From: an uncultured Bacilli bacterium
GTDB taxonomy: Bacteria; Bacillota_I; Bacilli_A; RF39; UBA660
Reading direction: 5' to 3'
Length of the DNA stretch: 64,000 bases
Assembly (NCBI GenBank): GCA_910589375.1
Contig: CAJUTK010000002.1
Coordinates: 434,001 to 498,000, forward strand
Shown one piece after another: positions 24,664 through 33,506 of the stretch. Every line of letters starts with the position of its first letter. The stretch's first letter is position 1. Made by a program: the position numbers and the translations under genes. The notes beneath the pieces were generated by a model, which ran no database searches, was not told where the DNA came from, and saw only the letters and a program-made list of their open reading frames with translations.

Positions 24664-27489
24664 ATGTATTGTAAGAATTGTGGTCAAAAAATAGAAGAGA
24701 AAGATGCTTTCTGTGTGAAATGTGGTGAACCTGTTATCAAGGAGGAGAAAACAGATGACACTCCAATACAGGTTGAAGTAAATAATCCAGGTTCTATAGA
24801 AAGTAAGGAGAGAGTCCCTGTTAAAAAGAAATTAGAGCCTATTATGAGTTTTATTTCTAAACATAAGAAACAGCTTATAATAGGAGGCTCTTGTCTTGCT
24901 GTTATTGTATTAGTGGTTATTCTTTTCTTTCTGTTTTATGATTCCACTAAAATTGATTGGAATAAATCTTATAAGAGTTTATCCCTAGAATATATTACAC
25001 AGTCAAAGGTAAAACTAGGATATACCATATCTAATGAAGAAAAAGATAATCAAATAAAGATTAGTACAAACTGTGGAGAATATAAAAAGGAGGGAAAAGA
25101 AATTACTTGGGACTTAACAGATTCTAAAGGAAAATGTGAAATTACTTTAGCTTATAAATCCAAGAAATTAAAAAAAGAAGTAACTGTATTAAGTCCTGAT
25201 ATACAAGAAAAACCATTAGCTTTTGATTATAAAATTGATTTAGATTCCGATGAAGATTTAGATTATGATGGTCTAACGAATAAGCAAGAAAAGGAATATG
25301 GAACTAATCCAGAGCTTGCAGATAGTGATATGGATGGACTTGATGACTATTATGAAATATTTACAAGTAAAACAAATCCTAATAAAGCAGATACTGATGG
25401 AGATGGTTTAAACGATTATGATGAAATTGAACTTAAATTAGACCCCAATAATCCAGATACGAAAGGTGATGGCATTAAAGATGGTGAAAGGACATTAACA
25501 TATAATTATAAGTCTGATAATATAACTTTAGCCATTAAAGGAAAAGGAAATATTGCTAGCGTGGTTGCTGAAGTAAATTCTAATACCAAAATAAGTAAAA
25601 AAGCAGGACTTATCGATAATTTATATACATTATATACTGATGGGAAAGTAGAAGAAGCAACCCTTACAATTCATTATACTGATAAAGAGTTGCAAGAAAG
25701 AAATATAAAAGAGGACAATTTATCTATTTATTATTATAATGAATCTACAAGTAAATATGAGAAAGTAGATAGTGTTCTTGATAAGCAAAACAAAACTGTA
25801 ACTGCAAAATTAAAACACTTTTCTAATTATGTAGTAGGAGATACTTCTATTGTAAAAGAATCTACTACAAACCAAGTTATATTTATTCTAGATAATTCAT
25901 GGAGTATGTATACGGACGAGCAGTATGAAAAGTATACTGGCAAAAAATATAATGGTGGACTATTTGGTTCTTCTAAATTAGACGGTTTTGACGCAGATGG
26001 GGTTAGATTTTCTTTAACTAGTACTCTAACTAGTAATCTGTCTTCAAAAGGTTTTCAAATAGGTTTATCTGAATTTAGAAGAGATTATAAAAATGCACTT
26101 CCTATTGGAAGTGATGCAGATGACATTAAGAAAAAATTAACTACAATGGAAGGATCTTTCATTACTAAAAGTGAAGGAACTAATATATCAAATGCCTTAA
26201 CAAGTGGAATGAAAGAATTCTCATCCGATACTGACAATAAATATATTATTTTATTAACTGATGGTCAAGATTCTTATTTAAAATCTAATAGTAAAAGAAT
26301 TATTGATGCTGCTGTTGATAAAGATATAAAGATTTGTGCAATAGGATTTGGTAGTGGTTCTTATAATACAGAACTAGCTAATATATCAAATGCTACTGGA
26401 TGTAAATTTTTCTCTTCTAGTGATGCTAATGGTCTAACAGAATTATTTAATAACATGGAAACGGAATTAACAGACGATTTAGTAGATATTGATGGAGATA
26501 ATGAGGCAGATGGTATTTTACTTGCAGATAGTGGTTTTATTGTAAATAGAGACGGATTTTCTTTTGAAAATTATACTAGTAATTTAACAGGAGGGCATTG
26601 TTATGGTATGGCAACTTTTGCTGAACTTTATTATTTAAAGAAATTACCATTAAAATTATCTTCTGTTACAAATAAGAAGAATACATCATTTGCTTATGAT
26701 TTAACTAAAACATATTTTAAAAATCAGACAGCCAACTTATATGATTACAAATTAAAAACTAATGAATTAAAATATCAATTTGGATTTGACTATTTTGATG
26801 AAGAGGCTCCAGAAGATTTTAAAATTGTAGATAATAATGTATATACTTGGAAAGAAGATTATAAAAAGATAATTGAAGAAAGTGGTTTATATGATATTAC
26901 TAGATCAAAAACATCATTAAGTAGTGAAAAACAATTAGAAAAATATGGTGTTACTTATGAAGAAGCCGACAATTTAAATCTAAATGAAGATCGTATGCAA
27001 AACAGTACAATTATTCATAAAGAAGATAAGCAACTATTAAATGCTATTTATGCTAGCTTTATTAAGCAAAATAGTACTAGCCATATTTCTTCTTCCATGA
27101 ATTTAGTATTATATTTAAGAGATTTATTCAACACTGAAAATATTAGTTATTCAGGAGAAACTAAATTTATAAATATATTAAAATCTAGACTAGCTAGTGG
27201 AGACCCAGTTGTTATCAATGGTGATTTCTATGGATTACATGCTATTAATGCGATTAATTTAATACAAGATCTTGAAAATCCTAATTATTATTATATTGGT
27301 GTTTATGATAATAATTTTCCAGGAGAGAAAAGATACGTTGATTTAGAATGTAAAAAGGATAAATGTGTAATCAAACCAAATGCATATTATAATGCAGCAG
27401 AAAGAGGGTCTGATCCATCTGGACCACTTAGAATAACAGCTTCTTTAGAGTTTGATTTAAATTACTATGAGCCATATATTCAAAAATAA
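24664..27489 (+). CDS. zinc-ribbon / TM / TSP3-like / vWA / cysteine-protease-like surface protein
   Basis: A 941-residue membrane protein with an unusual order. An N-terminal zinc ribbon (Cys3, Cys6, Cys17, Cys20) is followed by a transmembrane helix (about 71-92), a beta region (95-185), and three to four thrombospondin-3/EF-hand-like calcium loops (192-275, with DSDMDGLDD and DTDGDGLND). A vWA domain (about 402-600) has a MIDAS DxSxS at Asp410 (DNSWS) and LLTDGQDS. The C-terminal 300 residues have Cys646 (GGHCYGMA), His859 (GLHAINAI) and Asp882/Asn883 (VYDNN), in the order of a papain/C39-like cysteine peptidase. That catalytic triad is my inference. The bulk should be extracellular. Confidence 0.8.
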   Translation: MYCKNCGQKIEEKDAFCVKCGEPVIKEEKTDDTPIQVEVNNPGSIESKERVPVKKKLEPIMSFISKHKKQLIIGGSCLAVIVLVVILFFLFYDSTKIDWNKSYKSLSLEYITQSKVKLGYTISNEEKDNQIKISTNCGEYKKEGKEITWDLTDSKGKCEITLAYKSKKLKKEVTVLSPDIQEKPLAFDYKIDLDSDEDLDYDGLTNKQEKEYGTNPELADSDMDGLDDYYEIFTSKTNPNKADTDGDGLNDYDEIELKLDPNNPDTKGDGIKDGERTLTYNYKSDNITLAIKGKGNIASVVAEVNSNTKISKKAGLIDNLYTLYTDGKVEEATLTIHYTDKELQERNIKEDNLSIYYYNESTSKYEKVDSVLDKQNKTVTAKLKHFSNYVVGDTSIVKESTTNQVIFILDNSWSMYTDEQYEKYTGKKYNGGLFGSSKLDGFDADGVRFSLTSTLTSNLSSKGFQIGLSEFRRDYKNALPIGSDADDIKKKLTTMEGSFITKSEGTNISNALTSGMKEFSSDTDNKYIILLTDGQDSYLKSNSKRIIDAAVDKDIKICAIGFGSGSYNTELANISNATGCKFFSSSDANGLTELFNNMETELTDDLVDIDGDNEADGILLADSGFIVNRDGFSFENYTSNLTGGHCYGMATFAELYYLKKLPLKLSSVTNKKNTSFAYDLTKTYFKNQTANLYDYKLKTNELKYQFGFDYFDEEAPEDFKIVDNNVYTWKEDYKKIIEESGLYDITRSKTSLSSEKQLEKYGVTYEEADNLNLNEDRMQNSTIIHKEDKQLLNAIYASFIKQNSTSHISSSMNLVLYLRDLFNTENISYSGETKFINILKSRLASGDPVVINGDFYGLHAINAINLIQDLENPNYYYIGVYDNNFPGEKRYVDLECKKDKCVIKPNAYYNAAERGSDPSGPLRITASLEFDLNYYEPYIQK

Positions 27490-27490
27490 A

Positions 27491-27522
27491 AATGAAAATC
27501 AGAATAAATTTCTGATTTTTTT
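27491..27522 (+). terminator. intrinsic terminator of the vWA gene
   Basis: AAAATCAGAA (27495-27504), TAAAT loop, TTCTGATTTT (27510-27519), T-run. A second, shorter A/T-flanked hairpin (27539-27562) follows and overlaps the next promoter's -35. Confidence 0.8.
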
Positions 27523-27553
27523 CTTGTTTTTCTATACTAAAAAGCACTTCTAG

Positions 27554-27582
27554 TTGCTTTTTTCGACAATTTCTGATATTAT
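27554..27582 (+). promoter_or_regulatory. promoter of the exopolysaccharide locus
   Basis: TTGCTT (27554-27559), 17-bp spacer, extended -10 TGaTATTAT (TATTAT 27577-27582), about 30 bases before the priming transferase. Confidence 0.6.
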
Positions 27583-27614
27583 AGACGACATCTATTGAAA
27601 TTTAGGGGGATTTT

Positions 27615-28292
27615 ATGTATCAAAATGTTGTAACGACTGTTGATGAGGTAAATACTAAAGCAAAATCTAGTATTTCCTTTTACCTTGTTATTAAAAGAGT
27701 AATGGATATTATGATTAGTTTAGTAGGCATGATTTTTCTAATTCCAATTATTATTATTGTAAAAGTTTTATACCTTCTAAATGGTGATTATCATTCTATT
27801 TTTCTTACACAAATGAGAATTGGTAAAAATGGCAAAGAGTTTAAATTTTATAAATTTAGAACAATGGTACCTCGTGCAGATGAGATTTTATTCCAATTAT
27901 TAGAAGAAAATGAAGAAATAAGAGAAGAATATACACGCAATAAAAAATTAGTAAGTGATCCTAGAATTACCAAGGCTGGAAATTTACTTAGAAAAACATC
28001 TTTAGATGAATTACCACAATTGCTAAATGTATTAAAAGGAGACATGTCCTTAGTAGGAAATAGACCATATCTTCCAAGAGAAAAAGATGATATGGGTGAA
28101 TACTATAAGCATATCATTAAAACAAAACCAGGTATCACTGGTTATTGGCAAGTAAATGGTAGAAGTGATGTTTCATTTGAAAGCAGATTAAAATTAGAGA
28201 CATACTATTCCAACCATTGTAGTTTAGATTTAGATATTAGAATTTTCTTTAAAACATTTAAAGTAGTTCTATTTGGAAAAAATGCAAAATAA
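27615..28292 (+). CDS. undecaprenyl-phosphate sugar-1-phosphate transferase (priming enzyme)
   Basis: Starts repeat-unit assembly by moving a sugar-1-phosphate onto undecaprenyl phosphate at the cytoplasmic membrane face. It is the short polyprenyl-P sugar transferase form (225 aa): one membrane helix (about 33-55), then QMRIGKNGKEFKFYKFRTM, SDPRITKAGNLLRKTSLDELPQ, GDMSLVGNRP and PGITGYWQVNGRS, which are the signature blocks of the WcaJ/CpsE family. First gene of the polysaccharide locus. The sugar donor cannot be read from sequence. Confidence 0.93.
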   Translation: MYQNVVTTVDEVNTKAKSSISFYLVIKRVMDIMISLVGMIFLIPIIIIVKVLYLLNGDYHSIFLTQMRIGKNGKEFKFYKFRTMVPRADEILFQLLEENEEIREEYTRNKKLVSDPRITKAGNLLRKTSLDELPQLLNVLKGDMSLVGNRPYLPREKDDMGEYYKHIIKTKPGITGYWQVNGRSDVSFESRLKLETYYSNHCSLDLDIRIFFKTFKVVLFGKNAK

Positions 28293-28333
28293 AGAGTAAA
28301 AAGCAAAAATGAATAAAGGGGTTAATACAGATT

Positions 28334-28382
28334 AAAGGATACATAATAATGCTCCAAAGTATTTTATTGTATCCTTTTTTCA
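28334..28382 (+). terminator. intra-operon hairpin, possible terminator/attenuator
   Basis: AAAGGATACA (28334-28343) pairs perfectly with TGTATCCTTT (28368-28377), with an AT-rich loop that can pair further, then a T-run. It lies between the priming transferase and the Alg14-like gene. Readthrough or antitermination would be needed to express the rest of the locus. Confidence 0.6.
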
Positions 28383-28405
28383 TTGTAATAGGAAGTAGGG
28401 AGTAT

Positions 28406-28879
28406 ATGAAAAAGAAGAATATAACGGATTTAAAAATATGCCTTGTTGGCTCTTCTGGAGGACACTTAACTCACTTATATATGTTAAAGCCATTATGGGA
28501 AGAAAATGATAGATTCTGGGTAACATTTGATAAAATAGATGTCAACAGTATTTTGAAGGATGAAAAAGTATATCATTGCTATTTTCCAACAAACAGGAAT
28601 TTATGGAATTTACTTAGAAATACATTTCTAGCTATTAAAGTGTTGCACAAAGAAAAACCAGATTTAATTATTTCATCAGGCGCAGCTGTCGCAGTTCCTT
28701 TCTTTTGGCTTGGAAAGTTGCATGGTGCTAAAACTATCTATATAGAGGTGTTTGATAGAATAAATAAGCACACTTTAACTGGAAAGCTAGTGTACCCAGT
28801 TACAGATAAATTTATAGTTCAATGGGAAGAAATGAAAAAAGTATATCCAAAGGCTATCAATTTAGGTAGTATATTTTAG
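28406..28879 (+). CDS. Alg14-like glycosyltransferase anchor subunit
   Basis: Half of a two-subunit beta-glycosyltransferase of the Alg13/Alg14 (Cps14F/Cps14G) type. The conserved opening KICLVGSSGGHLTHL and the PDLIISSGAAVAVPFFWLGKLHGAKTIYIEVF stretch match; the latter docks to the membrane and to the Alg13-like partner. I choose ATG 28406 (157 aa), preceded by AGGGAGT. An in-frame ATG 19 codons upstream falls inside the intra-operon hairpin, has no ribosome site and would add a non-homologous hydrophobic leader. The partner gene follows eight bases later. Confidence 0.88.
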   Translation: MKKKNITDLKICLVGSSGGHLTHLYMLKPLWEENDRFWVTFDKIDVNSILKDEKVYHCYFPTNRNLWNLLRNTFLAIKVLHKEKPDLIISSGAAVAVPFFWLGKLHGAKTIYIEVFDRINKHTLTGKLVYPVTDKFIVQWEEMKKVYPKAINLGSIF

Positions 28880-28887
28880 GAGGATTT

Positions 28888-29400
28888 ATGATATTTGTAA
28901 CAGTAGGAACTCATGAGCAGCCATTCGACCGCTTATTAAAGTGTATTGATAAGATGATTGAAGATGGAATTATTACAGAAATTGTAATTGTTCAAAAAGG
29001 TTATACAGATTATGAAATGAAAAATTGCAAGGCAGAAAAATTAATCCCATACGATGAAATGCAAAAATATATCAATGAAGCAAGAATTATAATTACACAT
29101 GGTGGGCCTGCTAGCTTTATAGCTCCACTATCAATAGGTAAAATTCCTATTGTAGTTCCAAGAAAGAAAGATTATAATGAGCATGTAAATAATCACCAGT
29201 TAGAATTCGCCAAAGAAGTAGAAAAGAGAATGGGAAATATTATTGTTGCTGAAACTGATGAAGAAATTATGGATGCAATTATGAATTATGATAAAAAAAA
29301 GAACAATATGCGTAATATAAATGATTCTAATAATACAAATTTTTGTAATGGCTTAGAAATTGAAATAAAAAAACTATATGAAAAGGATAACGAAAAATGA
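28888..29400 (+). CDS. Alg13-like catalytic glycosyltransferase subunit
   Basis: GT28 C-terminal-type domain: MIFVTVGTHEQPFDRLL opening and the nucleotide-sugar-binding IITHGGPASFIAPLSIGKIPIVVPRKK loop, with NNHQLEFAKEV following. At 170 residues it is the catalytic half that works with the Alg14-like protein encoded immediately upstream, adding the second sugar of the repeat unit on the lipid carrier. GGAGG precedes the ATG. Its stop overlaps the next GT2 gene by four bases. Confidence 0.9.
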   Translation: MIFVTVGTHEQPFDRLLKCIDKMIEDGIITEIVIVQKGYTDYEMKNCKAEKLIPYDEMQKYINEARIIITHGGPASFIAPLSIGKIPIVVPRKKDYNEHVNNHQLEFAKEVEKRMGNIIVAETDEEIMDAIMNYDKKKNNMRNINDSNNTNFCNGLEIEIKKLYEKDNEK

Positions 29401-30365
29401 AATTTACTTTTATAATGCCTATATATAATTCAGAAGATATATTGTATAAGAGCATTAATAGTATTAAAAATCAAACCTATAAAAATTGGGAATTAATTGC
29501 AGTAGATGACGGTTCAACTGATAATACCTATAAAGAGTTAAAAAAAATAGCTCTCAAAGATAAACGAATAAAAATATACACTAAGAAGAATAGTGGTCCA
29601 GGAAAAACAAGAAACTACGCAATGGGTAAAGCAACAGGAGACTATCTTGCTTTTATAGACAGCGATGATTATTATGAACTTGACTTTCTAGAAAATATAA
29701 ATTTGATTTTAGAAAAAGAAAACTATGATTTAATCTTTATTAATACTATTAACGAGAAGAACAGTGGAAAAATTGATTATTGCGATAATATTGATAAGTA
29801 TTCTAAATGTACTAAAAAACAATTAATAAAACTACAAATGACAGGAAAGCTTCCATGGGGACCTTGTTCAAAAGTAGTAAAAAGAGAAATAGCTCAAAAA
29901 TGCTCTTTTTCTAGTATTAGTGTAGGGGAAGAGGCAATTTATAGCTTTGATGTTTTGGAGAAATCAGAAACAATATACTTTTTGAAAAAGCCAATGTATC
30001 ACTATGTTCATAATGATAATGGGCAACACACAAGAGGTGGACTAGATCCATGGAAAAATGTTGTTGAATCTATAAAAAATCATTTAGAAAAGAGAAATTT
30101 ATATATGGAATATGAGGATGCTTTAAATACTTTAGCATTAAACTCTACAATTATGTCAGCATATAGAATATCAAACTCTCTTCCGTTTAAGGAAGCATAT
30201 TATAGAATTAAAGAAAAAGTGAAGGAATATAGGGTAGAATTTGACTTTAAAAAGATAAACGCTAAACTATTATCCAATAGTTCAAAAATCTTATGTTTAT
30301 TATTAAAAATTCACTTTTATTTTATAATTATAATTATGTCTAAAATTAGAAAAAAATTTAAGTAA
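29397..30365 (+). CDS. GT2-family glycosyltransferase
   Basis: GT-A fold enzyme adding a sugar to the growing repeat unit. KFTFIMPIYNSEDILYKSINSI opens the domain, then AVDDGSTDNT, GPGKTRNYAMGKATGDYLAFIDSDD with the DxD-type metal motif, and an acceptor region. The C-terminus ends in a hydrophobic stretch (about 297-313) that may touch the membrane. It is coupled to the upstream Alg13-like gene by an ATGA overlap. Donor and linkage are not predictable. Confidence 0.88.
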   Translation: MKFTFIMPIYNSEDILYKSINSIKNQTYKNWELIAVDDGSTDNTYKELKKIALKDKRIKIYTKKNSGPGKTRNYAMGKATGDYLAFIDSDDYYELDFLENINLILEKENYDLIFINTINEKNSGKIDYCDNIDKYSKCTKKQLIKLQMTGKLPWGPCSKVVKREIAQKCSFSSISVGEEAIYSFDVLEKSETIYFLKKPMYHYVHNDNGQHTRGGLDPWKNVVESIKNHLEKRNLYMEYEDALNTLALNSTIMSAYRISNSLPFKEAYYRIKEKVKEYRVEFDFKKINAKLLSNSSKILCLLLKIHFYFIIIIMSKIRKKFK

Positions 30366-30381
30366 GGAAAGGTGATTAATA

Positions 30382-31452
30382 TTGGAAACTTTGCTTTTTA
30401 TATTTTCCATCTGTTTAGCATTATATTTTTCAAATTTAGCTGATAGAAAAAACAATAGAAAATATTTATTATTAGTAATATTAATTGTTTCCTTGGTTTC
30501 AGGATTGAGGGGAATAACAGTAGGAATTGATACGATTTATTATGATTATGCTTTCATACATAAATTTCCCTATAGTTGGCAATTTGAAGAGGTAGGATTT
30601 AGAGCTATTTCTAACTTTTTAATGAACTGTTTTCATGATACTAGATACATATTTTTATTCTTTTCATTAGTAATTAATTCACTGATAATATTACGCTTAT
30701 GGGATTTTAGAAAAAAATGTTCTTTTCCTTTTATGCTTTTCTTATACTCTTTAACATTCTATATAGATACAATGAACATTATGAGACAGTTTGTAGCAAT
30801 AGCAATAATATTTTATTCTACAAAATTATTAGATAATAAACATTATATATTATTTGTTTGTGTAGTCCTAGCTACAACTCTTATTCATACATCCTCCTTA
30901 CTAGCACTTTTGATGGTTTTAGTTTATTTATGGAATTCTTTAACCCCAAACAAACGGTTACTATTGTTAGTACCATTACTATTTATCTGTACAGCCGCCG
31001 TTTTTTATGTAATTAATTTTGAATCGCACCATATCGCTAATTACCTATCTTCACAAAATTCTACTAGTAATATAAATATTACTTTTATCTATAGAATTTC
31101 CATTTTTATTTTTTCTTTATTATTGTATAAAAGTAAGAAAAAAATTATTTTTAATAAAACTTCTGATAAGGAACAAATTGTAGAGATAAATCAAGATATA
31201 AGTTTTAAAAATACTTGTTATATGTATTTTATAGGTTTAGTACTTTGTTCCGTTGGAATGTTTTATACATCTATGGCAAGATTAGGATACTACTATGCTA
31301 TATTTGAACTTGTATATTGGGGATATCTAGTCAAAAACAGTTATAACAAAAGTCTAAATCTTTCAATGATTTCAATTTATGCCATATATATATTTATGTT
31401 GGAATTACTAGCTGGCGGTAGTGGAGTTTTCCCTTTTACTTTTAATCTTTAA
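30382..31452 (+). CDS. EpsG-family polysaccharide polymerase (Wzy-like)
   Basis: An integral membrane protein with about ten hydrophobic segments. The loop SGLRGITVGIDTIYYDYAF and the FSLVINSLIILRLW and TIMNIMRQF-like DTMNIMRQFVAIAI stretches are typical of EpsG/Wzy proteins that polymerise repeat units on the outer membrane face. The only reasonable start is TTG 30382, behind AAGGTGATT. 356 residues is the normal size. It is the only polymerase candidate in the locus. Confidence 0.85.
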   Translation: METLLFIFSICLALYFSNLADRKNNRKYLLLVILIVSLVSGLRGITVGIDTIYYDYAFIHKFPYSWQFEEVGFRAISNFLMNCFHDTRYIFLFFSLVINSLIILRLWDFRKKCSFPFMLFLYSLTFYIDTMNIMRQFVAIAIIFYSTKLLDNKHYILFVCVVLATTLIHTSSLLALLMVLVYLWNSLTPNKRLLLLVPLLFICTAAVFYVINFESHHIANYLSSQNSTSNINITFIYRISIFIFSLLLYKSKKKIIFNKTSDKEQIVEINQDISFKNTCYMYFIGLVLCSVGMFYTSMARLGYYYAIFELVYWGYLVKNSYNKSLNLSMISIYAIYIFMLELLAGGSGVFPFTFNL

Positions 31453-31464
31453 AGGAGGATAAGT

Positions 31465-32421
31465 ATGAACACTAAATTAAGTATAATTATACCTGTATAT
31501 AATGTAGAAAAATATTTGCATAGATGCATGGATTCCATATTAGCAAACAACGGTATTAACAATTGTGAAATCATTTTAGTAGATGATGGCTCTAAAGATA
31601 AATCTCCTATTATATGCGACGAATACGCAAAAAAATACGACAACATTATAGCTTTTCATACCAAAAATGGAGGAGCTTCTAGTGCTAGAAATTATGGGAT
31701 AACAAAAGCAACTGGAGATTATATATGGTTTATAGACAGTGATGATAAAATTGATAATTGTATTGAGTACTTTATAAATATTATGAAAAATGAAGCTCCT
31801 GATATTATAGTTTGTCAATCAAAAATTGTAAATGAAAATAATGACATATACGATGAATGTAAATATACAATTCCTAAAGGCAATTATACAAGTGAAGAAT
31901 TGATGAGCACATTAAAGAAACATCCTAAGAGTGTAATCTTCTGCCCACAATATTATATTGTTAGGAGAAATTTTATTATAGAGAATTCATTGTATTTTTA
32001 TGAAGGAATTATTTATGAAGATGAACTATGGATTCCACAGTTGTTATTGAAAAGTAAAAAAATTTATTATAGTAATAAAAACATTTATTATCATTTTATG
32101 ATTAGCACTTCTGTTATGCATTCTACCAAAATGGAGAAATGTGGAAGAAGCGACTTTATAGTTGCAACTGAATTATTTAAAATTTTCGATTTATCTAATA
32201 GAAAGGACTTGGCATTCCTAAGGGATAGAAGTGCTAATATATTCTTACAGGCAGTATGGAAAATTTCAAACTTTTTAGAGGAAAAAGAAAATATCAATAG
32301 AGCTTTACCACTAAAAAATTCCTATTTTATAAAAACAAGATTTAAAAGTTTATTATATTTTTTATCCCCTAAAGCTTATCTTTTAATACATAGACATTAT
32401 GCAAAGAATGAAAAGAGGTAA
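31465..32421 (+). CDS. GT2-family glycosyltransferase
   Basis: Second GT-A enzyme of the locus. It has KLSIIIPVYNVEKYLHRCMDSI, LVDDGSKDKSP, NGGASSARNYGITKATGDYIWFIDSDD (metal motif) and IIYEDELW, the usual acidic acceptor-site motif. It starts at ATG 31465 after AAAGGAGG. It has no membrane helix. It resembles CpsI/EpsJ-type enzymes; sugar specificity unknown. Confidence 0.88.
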   Translation: MNTKLSIIIPVYNVEKYLHRCMDSILANNGINNCEIILVDDGSKDKSPIICDEYAKKYDNIIAFHTKNGGASSARNYGITKATGDYIWFIDSDDKIDNCIEYFINIMKNEAPDIIVCQSKIVNENNDIYDECKYTIPKGNYTSEELMSTLKKHPKSVIFCPQYYIVRRNFIIENSLYFYEGIIYEDELWIPQLLLKSKKIYYSNKNIYYHFMISTSVMHSTKMEKCGRSDFIVATELFKIFDLSNRKDLAFLRDRSANIFLQAVWKISNFLEEKENINRALPLKNSYFIKTRFKSLLYFLSPKAYLLIHRHYAKNEKR

Positions 32422-32427
32422 TTTAAA

Positions 32428-33504
32428 ATGAAAAATATTGGCTTAATCACTATTATCGATAATGATAATTATGGGAATAGGCTTCAAAATTATGCATTAG
32501 GAAGGTATTTAGAAAAAAATTTTAATGTTAAAGTAACAACTTTATTAAATGATGATTTTTCTAATGAAAAAAAATTATATTTTATTAGAAAAATAAAACA
32601 TATATTAGTTGGTAAAAAGTATAAAAAAGTTTTAAATAAAAAAAGATATGCTAGCTTTTCATCTTTTAATAGTAATATTAACTTTACAAGCAAAAAAATC
32701 AATTGCTTTTCAACTTTAAAAGAATATGACTTTATAATTGTAGGAAGTGACCAAGTCTGGAATCCCTACTTTAGACGGTTAAGAGATGTGGATGTGTTAA
32801 AAAATGTTCCCGTCTCAAAAAGAATAGCATATGCTGCTTCATTCGGTGTTGCTAATATCGCAGAAAAGTATAATTCTAAATTTAAAGAAATTCAAAAATT
32901 TAAAGCCATTTCCGTTAGAGAAAAGACCGGAGAAGAATTATTAAGGAAGAAAATCGTAAGAAATGATATAGAGGTATTAGTGGATCCAACAATGCTGATT
33001 TCTTCCAACGAATGGAATAATGTAATAAAAAAGCCAAAAGAAAAATTGGAAGATAAATATATCCTTCTTTATTTTTTAGGCGAAATAAATACTTATAGAA
33101 AAAACTCTATAAAAGAATTTGCAGCTAAATATGATTGTAAAATAATTAATGTACTTGATAAGGAATCTTCATACTATGAATATGGTCCTGGGGAATTTCT
33201 ATATTTGATAAAAAATGCTTTTTTAATCTGTACTGATTCATTTCATTCATGTGTTTTTTCAATAATTTTTGACAAACCATTTGTTGTTTTTGAAAGAGAA
33301 CAAAATCATATGCAATCTATGAACACTAGAATAGAAACATTATTAGATAAATTTGAACTGTCAAATCAAATTTACAATGGTACAAATATATCTAGCAACA
33401 ATCTTAAACATGATTATAATAGAGCTTTTAATATATTAAAAGAAGAACAAAAAAGAAGTTATTCATTTTTTGTTAATGCATTAGAAATAAAGGATAGTGA
33501 TTAA
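32428..33504 (+). CDS. polysaccharide pyruvyl transferase family protein
   Basis: CsaB/PssK-type fold: GLITIIDNDNYGNRLQNYAL opening, YDFIIVGSDQVWNP, RIAYAASFG, AISVREKTGEELL, VDPTMLI and LICTDSFHSCVFSIIFDKPFVVFERE. Family members transfer pyruvate from phosphoenolpyruvate to a sugar, giving a ketal with negative charge. The presence here suggests the polymer is acidic. Spaced six bases from the upstream GT2. Some relatives in capsule loci have unproven activity. Confidence 0.85.
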   Translation: MKNIGLITIIDNDNYGNRLQNYALGRYLEKNFNVKVTTLLNDDFSNEKKLYFIRKIKHILVGKKYKKVLNKKRYASFSSFNSNINFTSKKINCFSTLKEYDFIIVGSDQVWNPYFRRLRDVDVLKNVPVSKRIAYAASFGVANIAEKYNSKFKEIQKFKAISVREKTGEELLRKKIVRNDIEVLVDPTMLISSNEWNNVIKKPKEKLEDKYILLYFLGEINTYRKNSIKEFAAKYDCKIINVLDKESSYYEYGPGEFLYLIKNAFLICTDSFHSCVFSIIFDKPFVVFEREQNHMQSMNTRIETLLDKFELSNQIYNGTNISSNNLKHDYNRAFNILKEEQKRSYSFFVNALEIKDSD

Positions 33505-33506
33505 TC

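Noticed and set aside
28349..28405. Longer N-terminus of the Alg14-like protein
   Set aside because: It would start inside the hairpin, has no ribosome site, and adds a stretch not found in the family.
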